From Verrucomicrobiia bacterium (GTDB taxonomy: Bacteria; Verrucomicrobiota; Verrucomicrobiia; Limisphaerales; Pedosphaeraceae), in contig DATAUW010000005.1 in the NCBI GenBank assembly GCA_036268055.1, positions 62,001 through 126,000 of the forward strand: a DNA stretch of 64,000 bases. Direction: 5' to 3'. Shown here in pieces: positions 1 to 8,637 of this stretch. The position numbers and the translations under genes are program-made. Positions within the stretch are counted from its first letter, which is position 1; each line of letters begins with the position of its first letter. The notes below the pieces were generated by a model. That model saw only the letters and a program-made list of their open reading frames with translations, ran no database searches and was not told where the DNA came from.

Positions 1-840
1 ACGCGCCGCGAACAAATCCTTGAAATGCACCACGCCCAAAGTCTTGTCAAGGTTGCCTCGCTCACACAAGGGCAGCCGGGAATAACGTGATTTTTCCGCC
101 ACCTCAAGGCACTCAGTGATGCTCGCGTCTGTATCCAGCATCACGATCTCCTGCCGTGGCCGCATGACTTCACGCACCTTGCGGCGGCGCAAGTCGAGCG
201 CGTTCAGAACGATGTCACGTCCCAAACGCGTCGCGCCCGAGTGACGCTGCGACGCCGTGATCAAGAGCCGCAACTCTTCCACCGAATGTGCGTGCTCCGC
301 TTCCGTGACCGATTCGATTCCTGCCTGCTTCAATAGCCACATCGCCGATTTGTTCAACAACCACACGAACGGAAACGTGATCCGCGCAAACCATGCCAAC
401 GGTTGCGCCGTCCACAGCGCAACGGGAACCGTCTTACGAATCGCGATGGCTTTGGGTCCAAGTTCGCCAACCACGATCAGCAAAAATGAATTAATAAAAA
501 ATCCCGTAAGGATCGCGACGGTGTGGCGCACCGCTGCTGATTCCACGTGAAATCCGTCAAATACCGGCGCCAATAACGCCTCAAATACCGGTTCCACCAG
601 CATGCCCAATCCCAGGCTCGCCAGAGTGATTCCAAACTGGGTCGCACTGATCGTCGCTTCGAGATTACGCAACAGGAGCCTCACGGTCTTCGCGCGGCGG
701 TTGCCGCCGATGACCATAGTCTCGATTTGCGTATCGCGGATTTTTACCAGAGCCAATTCTGCCGCGACAAAAAAACCGTTCAACAGCACCAGCGCGAACA
801 CGCCAAGCAACCGCATCAAATTGGACATCATCGTTTCCAT
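1..840 (-). CDS. CNNM/CBS-domain membrane protein (hemolysin/CorC family), 3' part outside window
   Basis: The reverse strand is open from an ATG at 840 to the window edge, so about 280 N-terminal residues are present and the C-terminus is missing. The start reads METMMSNLMRLLGVFALVLL, followed by a hydrophobic CNNM (DUF21) transmembrane domain with the family features LNGFFVAAELALVKIR and ATISATQFGITLASLGLG. The first CBS motif follows (VREVMRPRQEIVMLD). Members of this family sit in the inner membrane and are linked to Mg2+/Co2+ efflux or tolerance. It starts 9 bp after the stop of a second CNNM gene, so three paralogues are probably co-transcribed. The transported ion cannot be told from the sequence. 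Confidence 0.88.
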   Translation of the reverse strand, partial: METMMSNLMRLLGVFALVLLNGFFVAAELALVKIRDTQIETMVIGGNRRAKTVRLLLRNLEATISATQFGITLASLGLGMLVEPVFEALLAPVFDGFHVESAAVRHTVAILTGFFINSFLLIVVGELGPKAIAIRKTVPVALWTAQPLAWFARITFPFVWLLNKSAMWLLKQAGIESVTEAEHAHSVEELRLLITASQRHSGATRLGRDIVLNALDLRRRKVREVMRPRQEIVMLDTDASITECLEVAEKSRYSRLPLCERGNLDKTLGVVHFKDLFAAR

Positions 841-849
841 GCGTTCACT

Positions 850-1839
850 CTACAATCGCACCTCGCCGAAAATGACTTTGAGAATATCCTGCAAACTCAC
901 GATGCCCGTCTCGCGTTTGTCGCGTCCCAGCACGATCGCCAGTCGCTGCCCGCTGCGTTGCATTCGTTTCAACGCTGCTTCGAGCCGCATGTCTTCTTCC
1001 AGATAAAGTGCAGGCTTCACATAATCCGCTGCCGATTTTTCCAAATCCAATTCCGCCTGGTACATCACGGCGCGCAAACTTAAGACGCCCACGATTCGCC
1101 GCTGATTTCCTTCCACGCGCCACACTGGCAAGCGCGACACCCGCCGTTCGCGCGCGATTTTCAGAACGTCGCCGATGTGCGTTTGCGTCGTGATCGTTTC
1201 CGCGCGTTCCATCGGAATGGCGACTTCGCGCACTTGAAGATTTTGCAAATCCAGCACGCGATTGATCATTAGGCGTTCGTCCGAGGTCAGCCCCTGCGCG
1301 GATTCCTGCATGACCAGTCGCATTTCCTCGCGGCTGCCGAAAAGTTGCCCCTGAAAAGTTTTGCCATCCGTCCAGCGCGCCAGGCCTTGCGCCAGTTTGG
1401 TCATCAATGCCACCAGCGGCGCGAGCACAAGATGGATGAATCGAAACGGTCCCGCGAGCGCCAGCGTCAACCGATTCGGAAACATGCGAAAGAGCATCTT
1501 CGGCAGCAATTCGCAGAAGGCATAAAACAAAAATACCAGCGCCAAAAAACAAACAAGCCATAATCCCGGCCATTGCCCGAGCCACGCGCGCAACCAGAAC
1601 ACCAGCAAACTCACCGCTCCCAGATTCGCGAGAGTATTGCCGACCAGGATCGTCCACAGAAAATTTTCCGGGCTGTTGAGATACGCCATGAGCACGGTCG
1701 CGCGCGGATCGCCGGTGCGCATCATTTGGCGGATGCGCAGCCGGTTCAAGGCCAGCACGCCCGCTTCCATGCCGGAAAATAAAAACGACAACACCACGCA
1801 AACGAACACTGGCAATACGATGTATAAAATATGTTCCAT
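850..1839 (-). CDS. CNNM/CBS-domain membrane protein, short form
   Basis: This encodes 329 aa. Residues 1 to about 180 form a CNNM transmembrane domain (FLFSGMEAGVLALNRLRIRQ and WTILVGNTLANLGAVSLLVF). A CBS pair follows at about residues 195-325 (VREVAIPMERAETITT; RRIVGVLSLRAVMYQ; ETGIVSLQDILKVIFGE). It stops right after the second CBS domain and lacks the CorC/HlyC C-terminal domain seen in its upstream neighbour. It lies 4 bp downstream of that neighbour and 9 bp upstream of the third paralogue, in one transcription unit. The family is associated with divalent cation transport; its own substrate is unknown. Confidence 0.88.
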   Translation of the reverse strand: MEHILYIVLPVFVCVVLSFLFSGMEAGVLALNRLRIRQMMRTGDPRATVLMAYLNSPENFLWTILVGNTLANLGAVSLLVFWLRAWLGQWPGLWLVCFLALVFLFYAFCELLPKMLFRMFPNRLTLALAGPFRFIHLVLAPLVALMTKLAQGLARWTDGKTFQGQLFGSREEMRLVMQESAQGLTSDERLMINRVLDLQNLQVREVAIPMERAETITTQTHIGDVLKIARERRVSRLPVWRVEGNQRRIVGVLSLRAVMYQAELDLEKSAADYVKPALYLEEDMRLEAALKRMQRSGQRLAIVLGRDKRETGIVSLQDILKVIFGEVRL

Positions 1840-1843
1840 CGAA

Positions 1844-3097
1844 TTATTTTTTCAAAGTCTCCACCAGCACTTCGCGCACGCGCCGCTCGTCGCCCGCCAC
1901 TGCCGTCAATTTCAATCCGGAAAAAATCACCACTTCGCCCACCGCCGGAACCGATTCGCGCTCCGTTAACATCAAGCCCGCCAGCGTATCCACTTCCGGC
2001 ACTTCGCCAAGCGCGGGATATTCGCGGCGAAAATCTTCGAGCCGCATCGTGCCGCTCACGCGCCATTTGCCCTCACCCAATTTCTCCATCACGAATCCCT
2101 GCGCTTCGCTTTCGCCGCGGATGTCGCCTACAACCTGCTCGAGAATATCCTGCATGGTGACCATGCCCGCCGTGCCGCCGAATTCATCCAGCACGACCGC
2201 CACTCCCCGTTGCTGGCGCTGCAAACTTTTCAAGAGTTGCAGCAGATTCATGCTCTCCGGCACGAACGAGGGAAATTCAATCGCATCGGCCAGGTCGAGA
2301 TCGGGTTTAAGCAGTAGCGCGCGCGTATTCAACATGCCCACGATGGTGTCGGGCGTTTCATCATACATCGGCAGACGGCTGTGCTTGAATTTTCGCGCCG
2401 CCGTCAGCATTCCCTCAACCGAAAGATCGTCGGGAATCGCAGCCATTTGCGAACGCGGTTTCATTACGTCCTTCACGGTTTGCCGGTCGAGCCCGATGAT
2501 TTGTAAAATGATTTCCTTTTCCGAGCGCGCCAGCGTGCCTTGCTGAAAGGCCATTTCGAGAAGCTCCTCGTATTCCTCGTCCGACAACACCGTCTGGGGC
2601 TTGAGCGAACGCGGCACCACGGTTTGCAGCAGCGCGGCGTCGAGTTGTTGCGCGATCCGCTGAAACGGTCCAGTCAACCGCTGAACAAACACCATCGTCC
2701 GCGCCACGCGCAAGGCCCATTGTTCCGGCGCGCGCACGGCCAAAGTTTTCGGCGCAACTTCGCAGCCAACCAAAATCAAAATCACCAGCGATGGCAAAAT
2801 GACGAACCACGCCCAATGGCCCCACGGCGCGGCGCACAAAGCGATGGCCATGATGGAGGAATTCGCAATCGTATTTCCCAAAACGATGGTCGCCAGCAGA
2901 TGCTGGGGTTGGGCGAGAAGTCGGGACACCATCTCGCCGCGCACCGGCGCGCGTTCCGCCAACTGGCGCACCTGCCATTTTCCGAGCGAGAAAAGCGCTG
3001 ATTCCGCCAGCGCAAAGAAAAAACTCATGCCGGCAAAACCCAATAGCCCGATCACAGCCAAAAACGGCATCAGCGTCACAAGAGCAGTATTAGGCAA
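1844..3097 (-). CDS. CNNM/CBS/CorC_HlyC-domain membrane protein
   Basis: This encodes 417 aa from a TTG at 3097, or 408 aa from the ATG at 3070; both give an N-terminus that runs into the first membrane helix (PFLAVIGLLGFAGMSFFFAL). The CNNM domain covers about residues 1-190. A CBS pair (VKDVMKPRSQMAAIPDD; GTAGMVTMQDILEQVVGDI) and a C-terminal CorC_HlyC transporter-associated domain (GKWRVSGTMRLEDF; LAGLMLTERESVPAVGEVV) follow. It is the full-length member of the three tandem paralogues and is the first transcribed. It starts just downstream of the ftsZ terminator hairpin. A role in Mg2+/Co2+ homeostasis is likely from the family. Confidence 0.87.
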   Translation of the reverse strand: MPNTALVTLMPFLAVIGLLGFAGMSFFFALAESALFSLGKWQVRQLAERAPVRGEMVSRLLAQPQHLLATIVLGNTIANSSIMAIALCAAPWGHWAWFVILPSLVILILVGCEVAPKTLAVRAPEQWALRVARTMVFVQRLTGPFQRIAQQLDAALLQTVVPRSLKPQTVLSDEEYEELLEMAFQQGTLARSEKEIILQIIGLDRQTVKDVMKPRSQMAAIPDDLSVEGMLTAARKFKHSRLPMYDETPDTIVGMLNTRALLLKPDLDLADAIEFPSFVPESMNLLQLLKSLQRQQRGVAVVLDEFGGTAGMVTMQDILEQVVGDIRGESEAQGFVMEKLGEGKWRVSGTMRLEDFRREYPALGEVPEVDTLAGLMLTERESVPAVGEVVIFSGLKLTAVAGDERRVREVLVETLKK

Positions 3098-3107
3098 TAT
3101 GCCCGGT

Positions 3108-3153
3108 TAAAAAAGCGAAAATTCCCTCCCGCCGAGGAAGGCGAAAGGGAATT
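3108..3153 (-). terminator. Intrinsic terminator after ftsZ
   Basis: The arms AATTCCCT (3120-3127) and AGGGAATT (3146-3153) pair perfectly, with an inner GC stem (CGCC/GGCG). On the reverse strand the hairpin is followed by a T-rich tract (TTTTCGCTTTTTT). It lies 37 bp past the ftsZ stop and probably ends the dcw transcript before the CNNM genes. Confidence 0.75.
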
Positions 3154-3189
3154 GAAGCGCTAATATTTTTGAAAATTAATTCGAGAGGC

Positions 3190-4503
3190 TCAATTCAAAG
3201 CCACGCCGCGCCGGATATACGTCGGCACATCCAAATCTTCGCCTTGATGAATGGTCGGCTCGCTTTTTTCAAAGCGGCCTTTTGAGACGATTTCCAGCGG
3301 CAGTTGACCCTGCCGCATCGGTGAACCTTTTTTGCGGCTGTGCTTGGGATTTTGTTGCACCGTCAAAAGTTGCTCGGCCTGTTCCGGAGTCAGTTGCGGC
3401 GGCGGCGGCACATATCGCGAAGCCGGACGTGGAGCGACAGCGGGCTTTGCTGAATTATAAATTTCATCCACTTGTTCTGGCGTGGCTTGCACCGCAGTTT
3501 TTTGGGCGATCACTTTTTCTTCACGATCATCGAGCAGATTCCGCCGCGACGCCACCAAAGTGACCGACAACCGGCCCGCATAAGATTCCTGCGTCCCCGC
3601 GCCCATGATGATGTGCGCGTTCTCGCACTGCCGATTGATTTGTTCCATCACACGATTGATTTCGGCCATCGTCAAATCCGGGCCGCCCGCGAGGCTCACG
3701 AGCACGGCATCCGCTTCGGCCAGCACTTGTCCGTTTTCCAGGAACGGATGCGAAATTAATTTTTCAATTACTTCGTGCGAACGATTTTCACCCGCCGCTT
3801 CAACCGTCGCAAGCGAACTTTCCCCGTGACGCCCGCGCAACACGGCGCACAGATCGTTGAAATCCACATTGATCATGCTCGTCTGCGTCAGCAGTCGCCA
3901 GATGCCCCGTACGCCCTGCGCCAGCAGTTCGTTCGTGATCTTCAACGCCTCATTCACGCTGGTATTTTCATCAATCAACTTGAAAACTTTTTGATTGGGC
4001 AGACAGATCACGCCGTCGGCCTGCATCTTCAAATCGCGCAATCCCGCGTGCGCCTGTTGCCCGCGGCGCCCGCCTTCAAATTCAAACGGCAAGGTCACTA
4101 TGCCCAGCACCAGCGCTCCGCTTTCCTTCGCGAGGCGCGCCACGACTGGCCCCGCGCCGGTTCCCGTTCCGCCGCCAAGGCCAGCAACGACGCAAACAAT
4201 ATCCGCGCCTTCGCACAGCGAGCGGATTTTCTCAACGTCTTCCTCCGCCGCCGCGCGGCCCATTTGCGGATCGCCGCCCGTGCCAAGACCGCGCGTCAGT
4301 TTCGCTCCCAGCGTCATTTTCTGAGCCACGCCCAGTTGCGAAAGCGCCTGCGCGTCGGTATTGATCGCCATGAAACTCACGCCGTCGAAATCCTGGCGCG
4401 CCATATAATCAATGGCATTGCCGCCCGCGCCGCCCACGCCGAAAACTTTCAGCGAAAATTTCTTGGCCGGCACATTGCTCTCCGGATTTTGGTTCGTTTC
4501 CAT
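3190..4503 (-). CDS. ftsZ: Cell division protein FtsZ
   Basis: This encodes 437 aa of the tubulin-like GTPase that polymerises into the cytoplasmic division ring. The GTP-binding signature GLGGGTGTGAGPVVARLAK is intact, and the N-terminal VFGVGGAGGNAIDYM nucleotide loop is present. The catalytic T7-loop motif keeps its acidic residues (NVDFNDLCAVL), although the sequence around it (GIWRLLTQTSMI) differs from most FtsZ proteins. The C-terminal linker is Pro/Gln-rich and ends in DLDVPTYIRRGVALN, resembling the conserved tail that binds FtsA. It is the last gene of the dcw cluster, 21 bp after ftsA, and is followed by a terminator. The divergence is in keeping with what is known of Verrucomicrobia FtsZ. 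Confidence 0.97.
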   Translation of the reverse strand: METNQNPESNVPAKKFSLKVFGVGGAGGNAIDYMARQDFDGVSFMAINTDAQALSQLGVAQKMTLGAKLTRGLGTGGDPQMGRAAAEEDVEKIRSLCEGADIVCVVAGLGGGTGTGAGPVVARLAKESGALVLGIVTLPFEFEGGRRGQQAHAGLRDLKMQADGVICLPNQKVFKLIDENTSVNEALKITNELLAQGVRGIWRLLTQTSMINVDFNDLCAVLRGRHGESSLATVEAAGENRSHEVIEKLISHPFLENGQVLAEADAVLVSLAGGPDLTMAEINRVMEQINRQCENAHIIMGAGTQESYAGRLSVTLVASRRNLLDDREEKVIAQKTAVQATPEQVDEIYNSAKPAVAPRPASRYVPPPPQLTPEQAEQLLTVQQNPKHSRKKGSPMRQGQLPLEIVSKGRFEKSEPTIHQGEDLDVPTYIRRGVALN

Positions 4504-4524
4504 ATCGTAATGGTTGAATCGTTA

Positions 4525-5745
4525 TTATTTGCGATGGAACATTTCCGACCAGGTTTTCTTGAGCCCTTCGCTGAACGTGGCGGCGCTCCGTTTCTTTTGC
4601 TGGAACGAGCCGAATTTCACGAGGCCGATCGCGGTTGCAAATTCCGGCTGGTCGAGCGCAGACTTGATGCCGCTGATCGAATTGGTTTTTCCCACCGAAG
4701 CCGGCATCTGGAAAACTTTTTCCACGAGCCGCGTGATCTCGGGAATGCGCGCGCCGCCGCCGCAGATAAAAACCCCCGCGCGCAAGTAATCCAGCAAACC
4801 CGCCCGTGCGATGTCTTGCTCAATCAAACACAAAATCTCCTCCACCCGCAGCGCCATCACGCGGCGGAGATGTTCGAGATTGATGGTCTTGAGCGGCAAA
4901 CCCAATTCGTTCGCGATGGTGATGGTCTGGCCCTTCAAACTTTCTTCGACAATCGCTGAGCCGTGTTCAATCTTAAGTTGTTCCGCGCGTCCGAGCGGCA
5001 CTTTCAAACCGTAAGCCAAATCGTTCGAGACATGGTCGCCGCCCACCGCGAGCACGCCCGTGTGCTTGATAATGCCATCGGCATACACCGCGTAATTTGT
5101 CGTGCCGCCGCCGATGTCGAGCACGAGCGCGCCCATTTCTTTTTGCTCGTTCGTCAGCAAGGCGAGTGATGCCGCCAACCCATTGAATACAATCGCCTCA
5201 ACTTCCAACTGCAAACCTTTAACGACGCGAATCGGATTTTGCAGGCGGTTGAAATTTCCGTGCACGACGTGGACATCCACCTCCACTTTTCCGCCGAGCA
5301 TCCCAACGGGATCCACGATGCGATCCTGGCCATCCACCAAAAAATGCTGCCGTACCGCATGGAGCACGTGGTTTTCCGTCGGCAGGTTGATAGCCTTCGC
5401 GTTCTTGATGACGTCCTGGACATCTTCGCGTGTGATTTCGCGGTCGGCGGAGACCACTTGCTGCAAACCGCGATTATTGAACCCGCGAATATGTGCGCCG
5501 GTCACGCCGAGATACACGCTGCGAATTTCCACGTCAGCCATTTGTTCGGCCTCAACGATGGCATTGCGCACGTCTTCCTCGACCGCGGATATGTCCGCGA
5601 TCTCACCCTTGCGCACGCCGCGTGAACGCGCCTGTCCCAGGCCGATCAGATTCAACGCGCCATTGGCGTTGACCTCGCCCACCACCACCACGACTTTCGA
5701 CGTGCCGATTTCCAGCCCGACGATCAATGAAGAAGGTTCAAACAT
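4525..5745 (-). CDS. ftsA: Cell division protein FtsA
   Basis: This encodes 406 aa of the actin-like ATPase that tethers FtsZ to the membrane. The phosphate-binding loops are visible (IVGLEIGTSKVVVVVGE at the N-terminus; ALVLDIGGGTTNYAVYADG in the middle; GVFICGGGARIPEITRLVE near the C-terminus). The SHS2/1C domain lies between the first two. The C-terminus (FSEGLKKTWSEMFHRK) looks like the amphipathic membrane-targeting helix typical of FtsA. The start overlaps the ftsQ stop by 8 bp, which suggests translational coupling, and ftsZ follows directly. Confidence 0.96.
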   Translation of the reverse strand: MFEPSSLIVGLEIGTSKVVVVVGEVNANGALNLIGLGQARSRGVRKGEIADISAVEEDVRNAIVEAEQMADVEIRSVYLGVTGAHIRGFNNRGLQQVVSADREITREDVQDVIKNAKAINLPTENHVLHAVRQHFLVDGQDRIVDPVGMLGGKVEVDVHVVHGNFNRLQNPIRVVKGLQLEVEAIVFNGLAASLALLTNEQKEMGALVLDIGGGTTNYAVYADGIIKHTGVLAVGGDHVSNDLAYGLKVPLGRAEQLKIEHGSAIVEESLKGQTITIANELGLPLKTINLEHLRRVMALRVEEILCLIEQDIARAGLLDYLRAGVFICGGGARIPEITRLVEKVFQMPASVGKTNSISGIKSALDQPEFATAIGLVKFGSFQQKKRSAATFSEGLKKTWSEMFHRK

Positions 5746-6700
5746 TTTTTTTCCGGTTATGTTGAAGGTTTGGATTTCGCGGAGGCACCGCCGGCGCCGC
5801 GCTCGCCTCGATCCACTTCGCGGGAATACTGTTCGGCACGGAAAGGTCGAGCGTGGCGATCACTTTGTTGATGCGCTGCCCCTGGTCGTAAATCTGCCGC
5901 CAGCGGCGCAACTGCCGATCCAGGTCGAGCATCGAAAAAGTGATTTGGCTGCCCTGATTACTCGTGACTTCCAAAATCTGCGGTGAAGCGACATCAATCA
6001 CCTGCAAGTCCACCAATCCCGACATCGGCGAATGATCGAAGGCGGAAACCAGTTGCAACGCCAGCCGTGCTTGCGCCGTATCGAGCCGGTGACCGGGAAC
6101 GGCATCGGCGGGATTGATGCCGGAAATGACCGGCAGCGTGTCATTCGTCACGGCGATGGGAACCGCGCGCTGGCTGGGCTCAATTAAATTCATCACGTAA
6201 CCATCGCCGTCCACGTGCAGGATGCCGAGTTCGGCGGCGCCGTTCGGACGCATTTGAACGACGCGGATTTGCGCCAGCGGTTCGCGCTCGGTGACGCGCA
6301 ATCGCAACGAATGGGGAAGGACGCGTTCGACCGCCACGGTTTTGATCACCGAGACCATTTCCAGATCGCGTTTCACGCGCGCCAGATCGAGGGCAAATAA
6401 ATTTTCACCCGTGCGCACACCCGCCCAGCGGCGCAACTGATCGGGCGCGAGCACGCCATCGGTCTGCACGTCAATTTCAGTAATGGCAAACGCCTTGTTT
6501 TCGTAAATCAAACGGCTGAGCGCAAATTCACCGGTGCGCCACACAAGATAAAATCCGAAGACGGTCGCGAAAATCAGCGCGAGGCTCATGCCGATCAGGC
6601 GCATTCGCGAGGCGCGCACCTGATCGGAGCGCAATTTCACATCGAGCACATGCGTGCGCGTGTGCCGCCGATTTTTCGATTTGCGGTTGAACCAACTCAT
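5738..6700 (-). CDS. ftsQ: Cell division protein FtsQ/DivIB
   Basis: This encodes 320 aa. A basic cytoplasmic N-terminus (NRKSKNRRHTRTH) precedes one membrane helix at about residues 37-57 (MSLALIFATVFGFYLVW). A POTRA domain follows at about 75-145 (FAITEIDVQTDGVL, ENLFALDLARVKRDLE, VERVLPHSLRLRVTEREP), then the FtsQ/DivIB domain. FtsQ links early and late division proteins in the periplasm. Its ATG shares a base with the ddl stop (TAATG) and its end overlaps ftsA. The last 30 residues are Pro/Asn-rich. Identity rests on the POTRA pattern and position, since overall sequence in this family is poorly conserved. Confidence 0.92.
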   Translation of the reverse strand: MSWFNRKSKNRRHTRTHVLDVKLRSDQVRASRMRLIGMSLALIFATVFGFYLVWRTGEFALSRLIYENKAFAITEIDVQTDGVLAPDQLRRWAGVRTGENLFALDLARVKRDLEMVSVIKTVAVERVLPHSLRLRVTEREPLAQIRVVQMRPNGAAELGILHVDGDGYVMNLIEPSQRAVPIAVTNDTLPVISGINPADAVPGHRLDTAQARLALQLVSAFDHSPMSGLVDLQVIDVASPQILEVTSNQGSQITFSMLDLDRQLRRWRQIYDQGQRINKVIATLDLSVPNSIPAKWIEASAAPAVPPRNPNLQHNRKKNV

Positions 6701-7617
6701 TACTTTACCACTCCTGTATCATGCCGGAGCGCGAGGTCCACCATGCGCTGGCATAATTCTGGATAATCAATTCCCGCCGCCGCCGCAGTCTTGGGAAACA
6801 AACTCAACTCGGTCATCCCCGGCAGTGTGTTCACTTCGAGCACGATGGGATCGCCGTTCGGTCGCACCATCACATCCACGCGTCCGTAATCACGCGCGCC
6901 AATGGCGGCGAATGCCCCCAGCGCGGCGGCCTGCACCCGCTTGGTCGTCGCGGCGTCCAGTTGGGCTGGGCAAAAAATTTCGGTTGCACCGGCGGTATAT
7001 TTATTTTTGTAATCGTAACCGCCGCTCTTCGGACGCACTTCCGCTGGCGGAAACGCCTGGCTGCCTAAAATGCCAACCGTCGTTTCGCGCCCAATGATTT
7101 TTTCTTCCATCAAGACTTCCGAACCGTGTTTGAGTGATTCCGCCAAGGCGCTCGGCCAGTCTTCCACGCGTTCGACAAATTGCAGACCGACGCTCGAGCC
7201 CTGTCGCACCGGCTTTAAAATCACCGGCGGCTCCCAGCCGGTGGGCCACTTCGCGGTCGGCGAAGTGAAAATTTCATAGCGCGCTGTCGGCACTCCGGCG
7301 GCAACGCATTTTTGCTTGGTCAGCAATTTATCAAAACCCAGGCGGCTGGCCTCGACATCGCAACCGGTGTAAGGCATATCCATTTCCTCAAGCATCGCCT
7401 GAACGGTACCGTCCTCGCCGAAAGTTCCGTGCAACGCGAGAAATACGACCTGGGTTTGCGGGGGCAATTTCCAGCCGGGATTCTGGGGATCAAGTTCAGT
7501 TACTTCGTGACCGAGTGAACGCAAGGCTTTCGCGACCGATTTTCCCGAGCGCAACGAAACCTCGCGCTCGGCCGAAGGGCCGCCCAACATGACGGTGATA
7601 TGCAGACTCTTTGACAT
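6700..7617 (-). CDS. ddl: D-alanine--D-alanine ligase
   Basis: This encodes 305 aa of the cytoplasmic ATP-grasp enzyme that joins two D-alanines for the peptidoglycan stem peptide. Visible motifs are VMLGGPSAEREVSLRSG at the N-terminus, FLALHGTFGEDGTVQAMLE, VILKPVRQGSSVGLQFVE, and the C-terminal Mg/ATP site PIVLEVNTLPGMTELSLFPK. The ATG at 7617 is preferred over one at 7650, because the latter would overlap murB and adds only a basic stretch with no family match. It lies 16 bp after murB and is joined to ftsQ by a one-base overlap. Confidence 0.96.
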   Translation of the reverse strand: MSKSLHITVMLGGPSAEREVSLRSGKSVAKALRSLGHEVTELDPQNPGWKLPPQTQVVFLALHGTFGEDGTVQAMLEEMDMPYTGCDVEASRLGFDKLLTKQKCVAAGVPTARYEIFTSPTAKWPTGWEPPVILKPVRQGSSVGLQFVERVEDWPSALAESLKHGSEVLMEEKIIGRETTVGILGSQAFPPAEVRPKSGGYDYKNKYTAGATEIFCPAQLDAATTKRVQAAALGAFAAIGARDYGRVDVMVRPNGDPIVLEVNTLPGMTELSLFPKTAAAAGIDYPELCQRMVDLALRHDTGVVK

Positions 7618-7633
7618 CGCTAAATTTTTTCGC

Positions 7634-8554
7634 TCACGTTTCGCCGACAATTTCCACTTCAGTGTGCAACTCGATCCCGCGCTCGGCGCGCACGCGCTGA
7701 CGGATGACTTCGATCAATTCCAAAACATCCTTCGCGCGCGCCTGCCCGTCGTTGATGATAAAGTTTCCGTGTTCCTGCGACACCATGGCATCGCCCACGC
7801 GCATGCCTTTCAAACCAAGTTCGTCAATCAATTTGCCCGCGGGAATCGTCCCGGGATTTTTGAAAATGCAACCGGCGCTCGGCGCGGCGGGTTGCGATTC
7901 CCAGCGCTTCTCACTGAAAGTTTTCATGCGCTTATCCACGACTTCACGCGTTGCCGGATGACCCTTGAGCACCGCGCCGAGAGCGATATTTTCCCGCAGC
8001 AACGGGCAACTGCGATATTCCACTTTCACATTCGCGCCGAGTTCTTCGTGCGATTCGCCGCCAAAATCCATGTAACGAATGGACTCGACCACGTCGAACA
8101 TCCAGCCGCCCATCGCGCCCGCATTCATCCGCAACGCGCCGCCGACCGTGCCCGGGATGCCTTCGAGAAACTCCAACCCGGTCAACTGTCCACGGCGCGC
8201 TTCATTCGCCACGATTTTTAATTTCGCGCCCGCGCCACAATGCATGCGATAACCCATCATCTCAACGCGGCTGAATTCAGGCTGCGCGAGACAGATCACG
8301 ACGCCGCGAATCCCGCCATCGCGAATCAACAGATTGGACCCACGCCCTAGCAGGAAAAACGGCAGCGAAAGTTGCGCGCATAATTTTAAAATTTTCGACA
8401 ATTCGGTTTCCGAAACCGGCTCGACATAAAAATCAGCGCTGCCACCGACACGCAAGGTTGTGCGTTTCGCAAGTATCTCATCCGCGCGCAAAACGGTCTC
8501 GGCGGAAACCGCCGCGCGAAGTTCGGACATTATTTTATCTTTGGACACATCCAT
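7634..8554 (-). CDS. murB: UDP-N-acetylenolpyruvoylglucosamine reductase
   Basis: This encodes 306 aa from the ATG at 8554. The frame is open further upstream to 8791, but that stretch overlaps murG and has no family character. MurB is the FAD enzyme that reduces UDP-GlcNAc-enolpyruvate to UDP-MurNAc with NADPH. The FAD-binding motifs TTLRVGGSADFYVEP and FLLGRGSNLLIRDGGIRG are present, as are GLEFLEGIPGTVGGALRMNAGA and the C-terminal PSAGCIFKNP, which carries the catalytic region of type I enzymes. It sits where murC-murB normally occur, but murC is missing between murG and murB. Confidence 0.95.
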   Translation of the reverse strand: MDVSKDKIMSELRAAVSAETVLRADEILAKRTTLRVGGSADFYVEPVSETELSKILKLCAQLSLPFFLLGRGSNLLIRDGGIRGVVICLAQPEFSRVEMMGYRMHCGAGAKLKIVANEARRGQLTGLEFLEGIPGTVGGALRMNAGAMGGWMFDVVESIRYMDFGGESHEELGANVKVEYRSCPLLRENIALGAVLKGHPATREVVDKRMKTFSEKRWESQPAAPSAGCIFKNPGTIPAGKLIDELGLKGMRVGDAMVSQEHGNFIINDGQARAKDVLELIEVIRQRVRAERGIELHTEVEIVGET

Positions 8555-8637
8555 GTTTCGTTCGCCCAACCTCCCGCGGGAATGTTCGCCCTCCCGCTCA
8601 ATGCCTTCACAGCAATCGGTTGCCGATGTGGGTTGGT

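Noticed and set aside
845-1801. Alternative reverse-strand frame of 318 codons over the second CNNM gene
   Set aside because: It is out of frame with the CNNM and CBS motifs and gives a low-complexity Arg/Gly/Ala-rich product.
3775-4959. Plus-strand open frame of 394 codons opposite ftsZ and ftsA
   Set aside because: It crosses the boundary of two certain genes and has an Arg/His/Ala-rich shadow composition.
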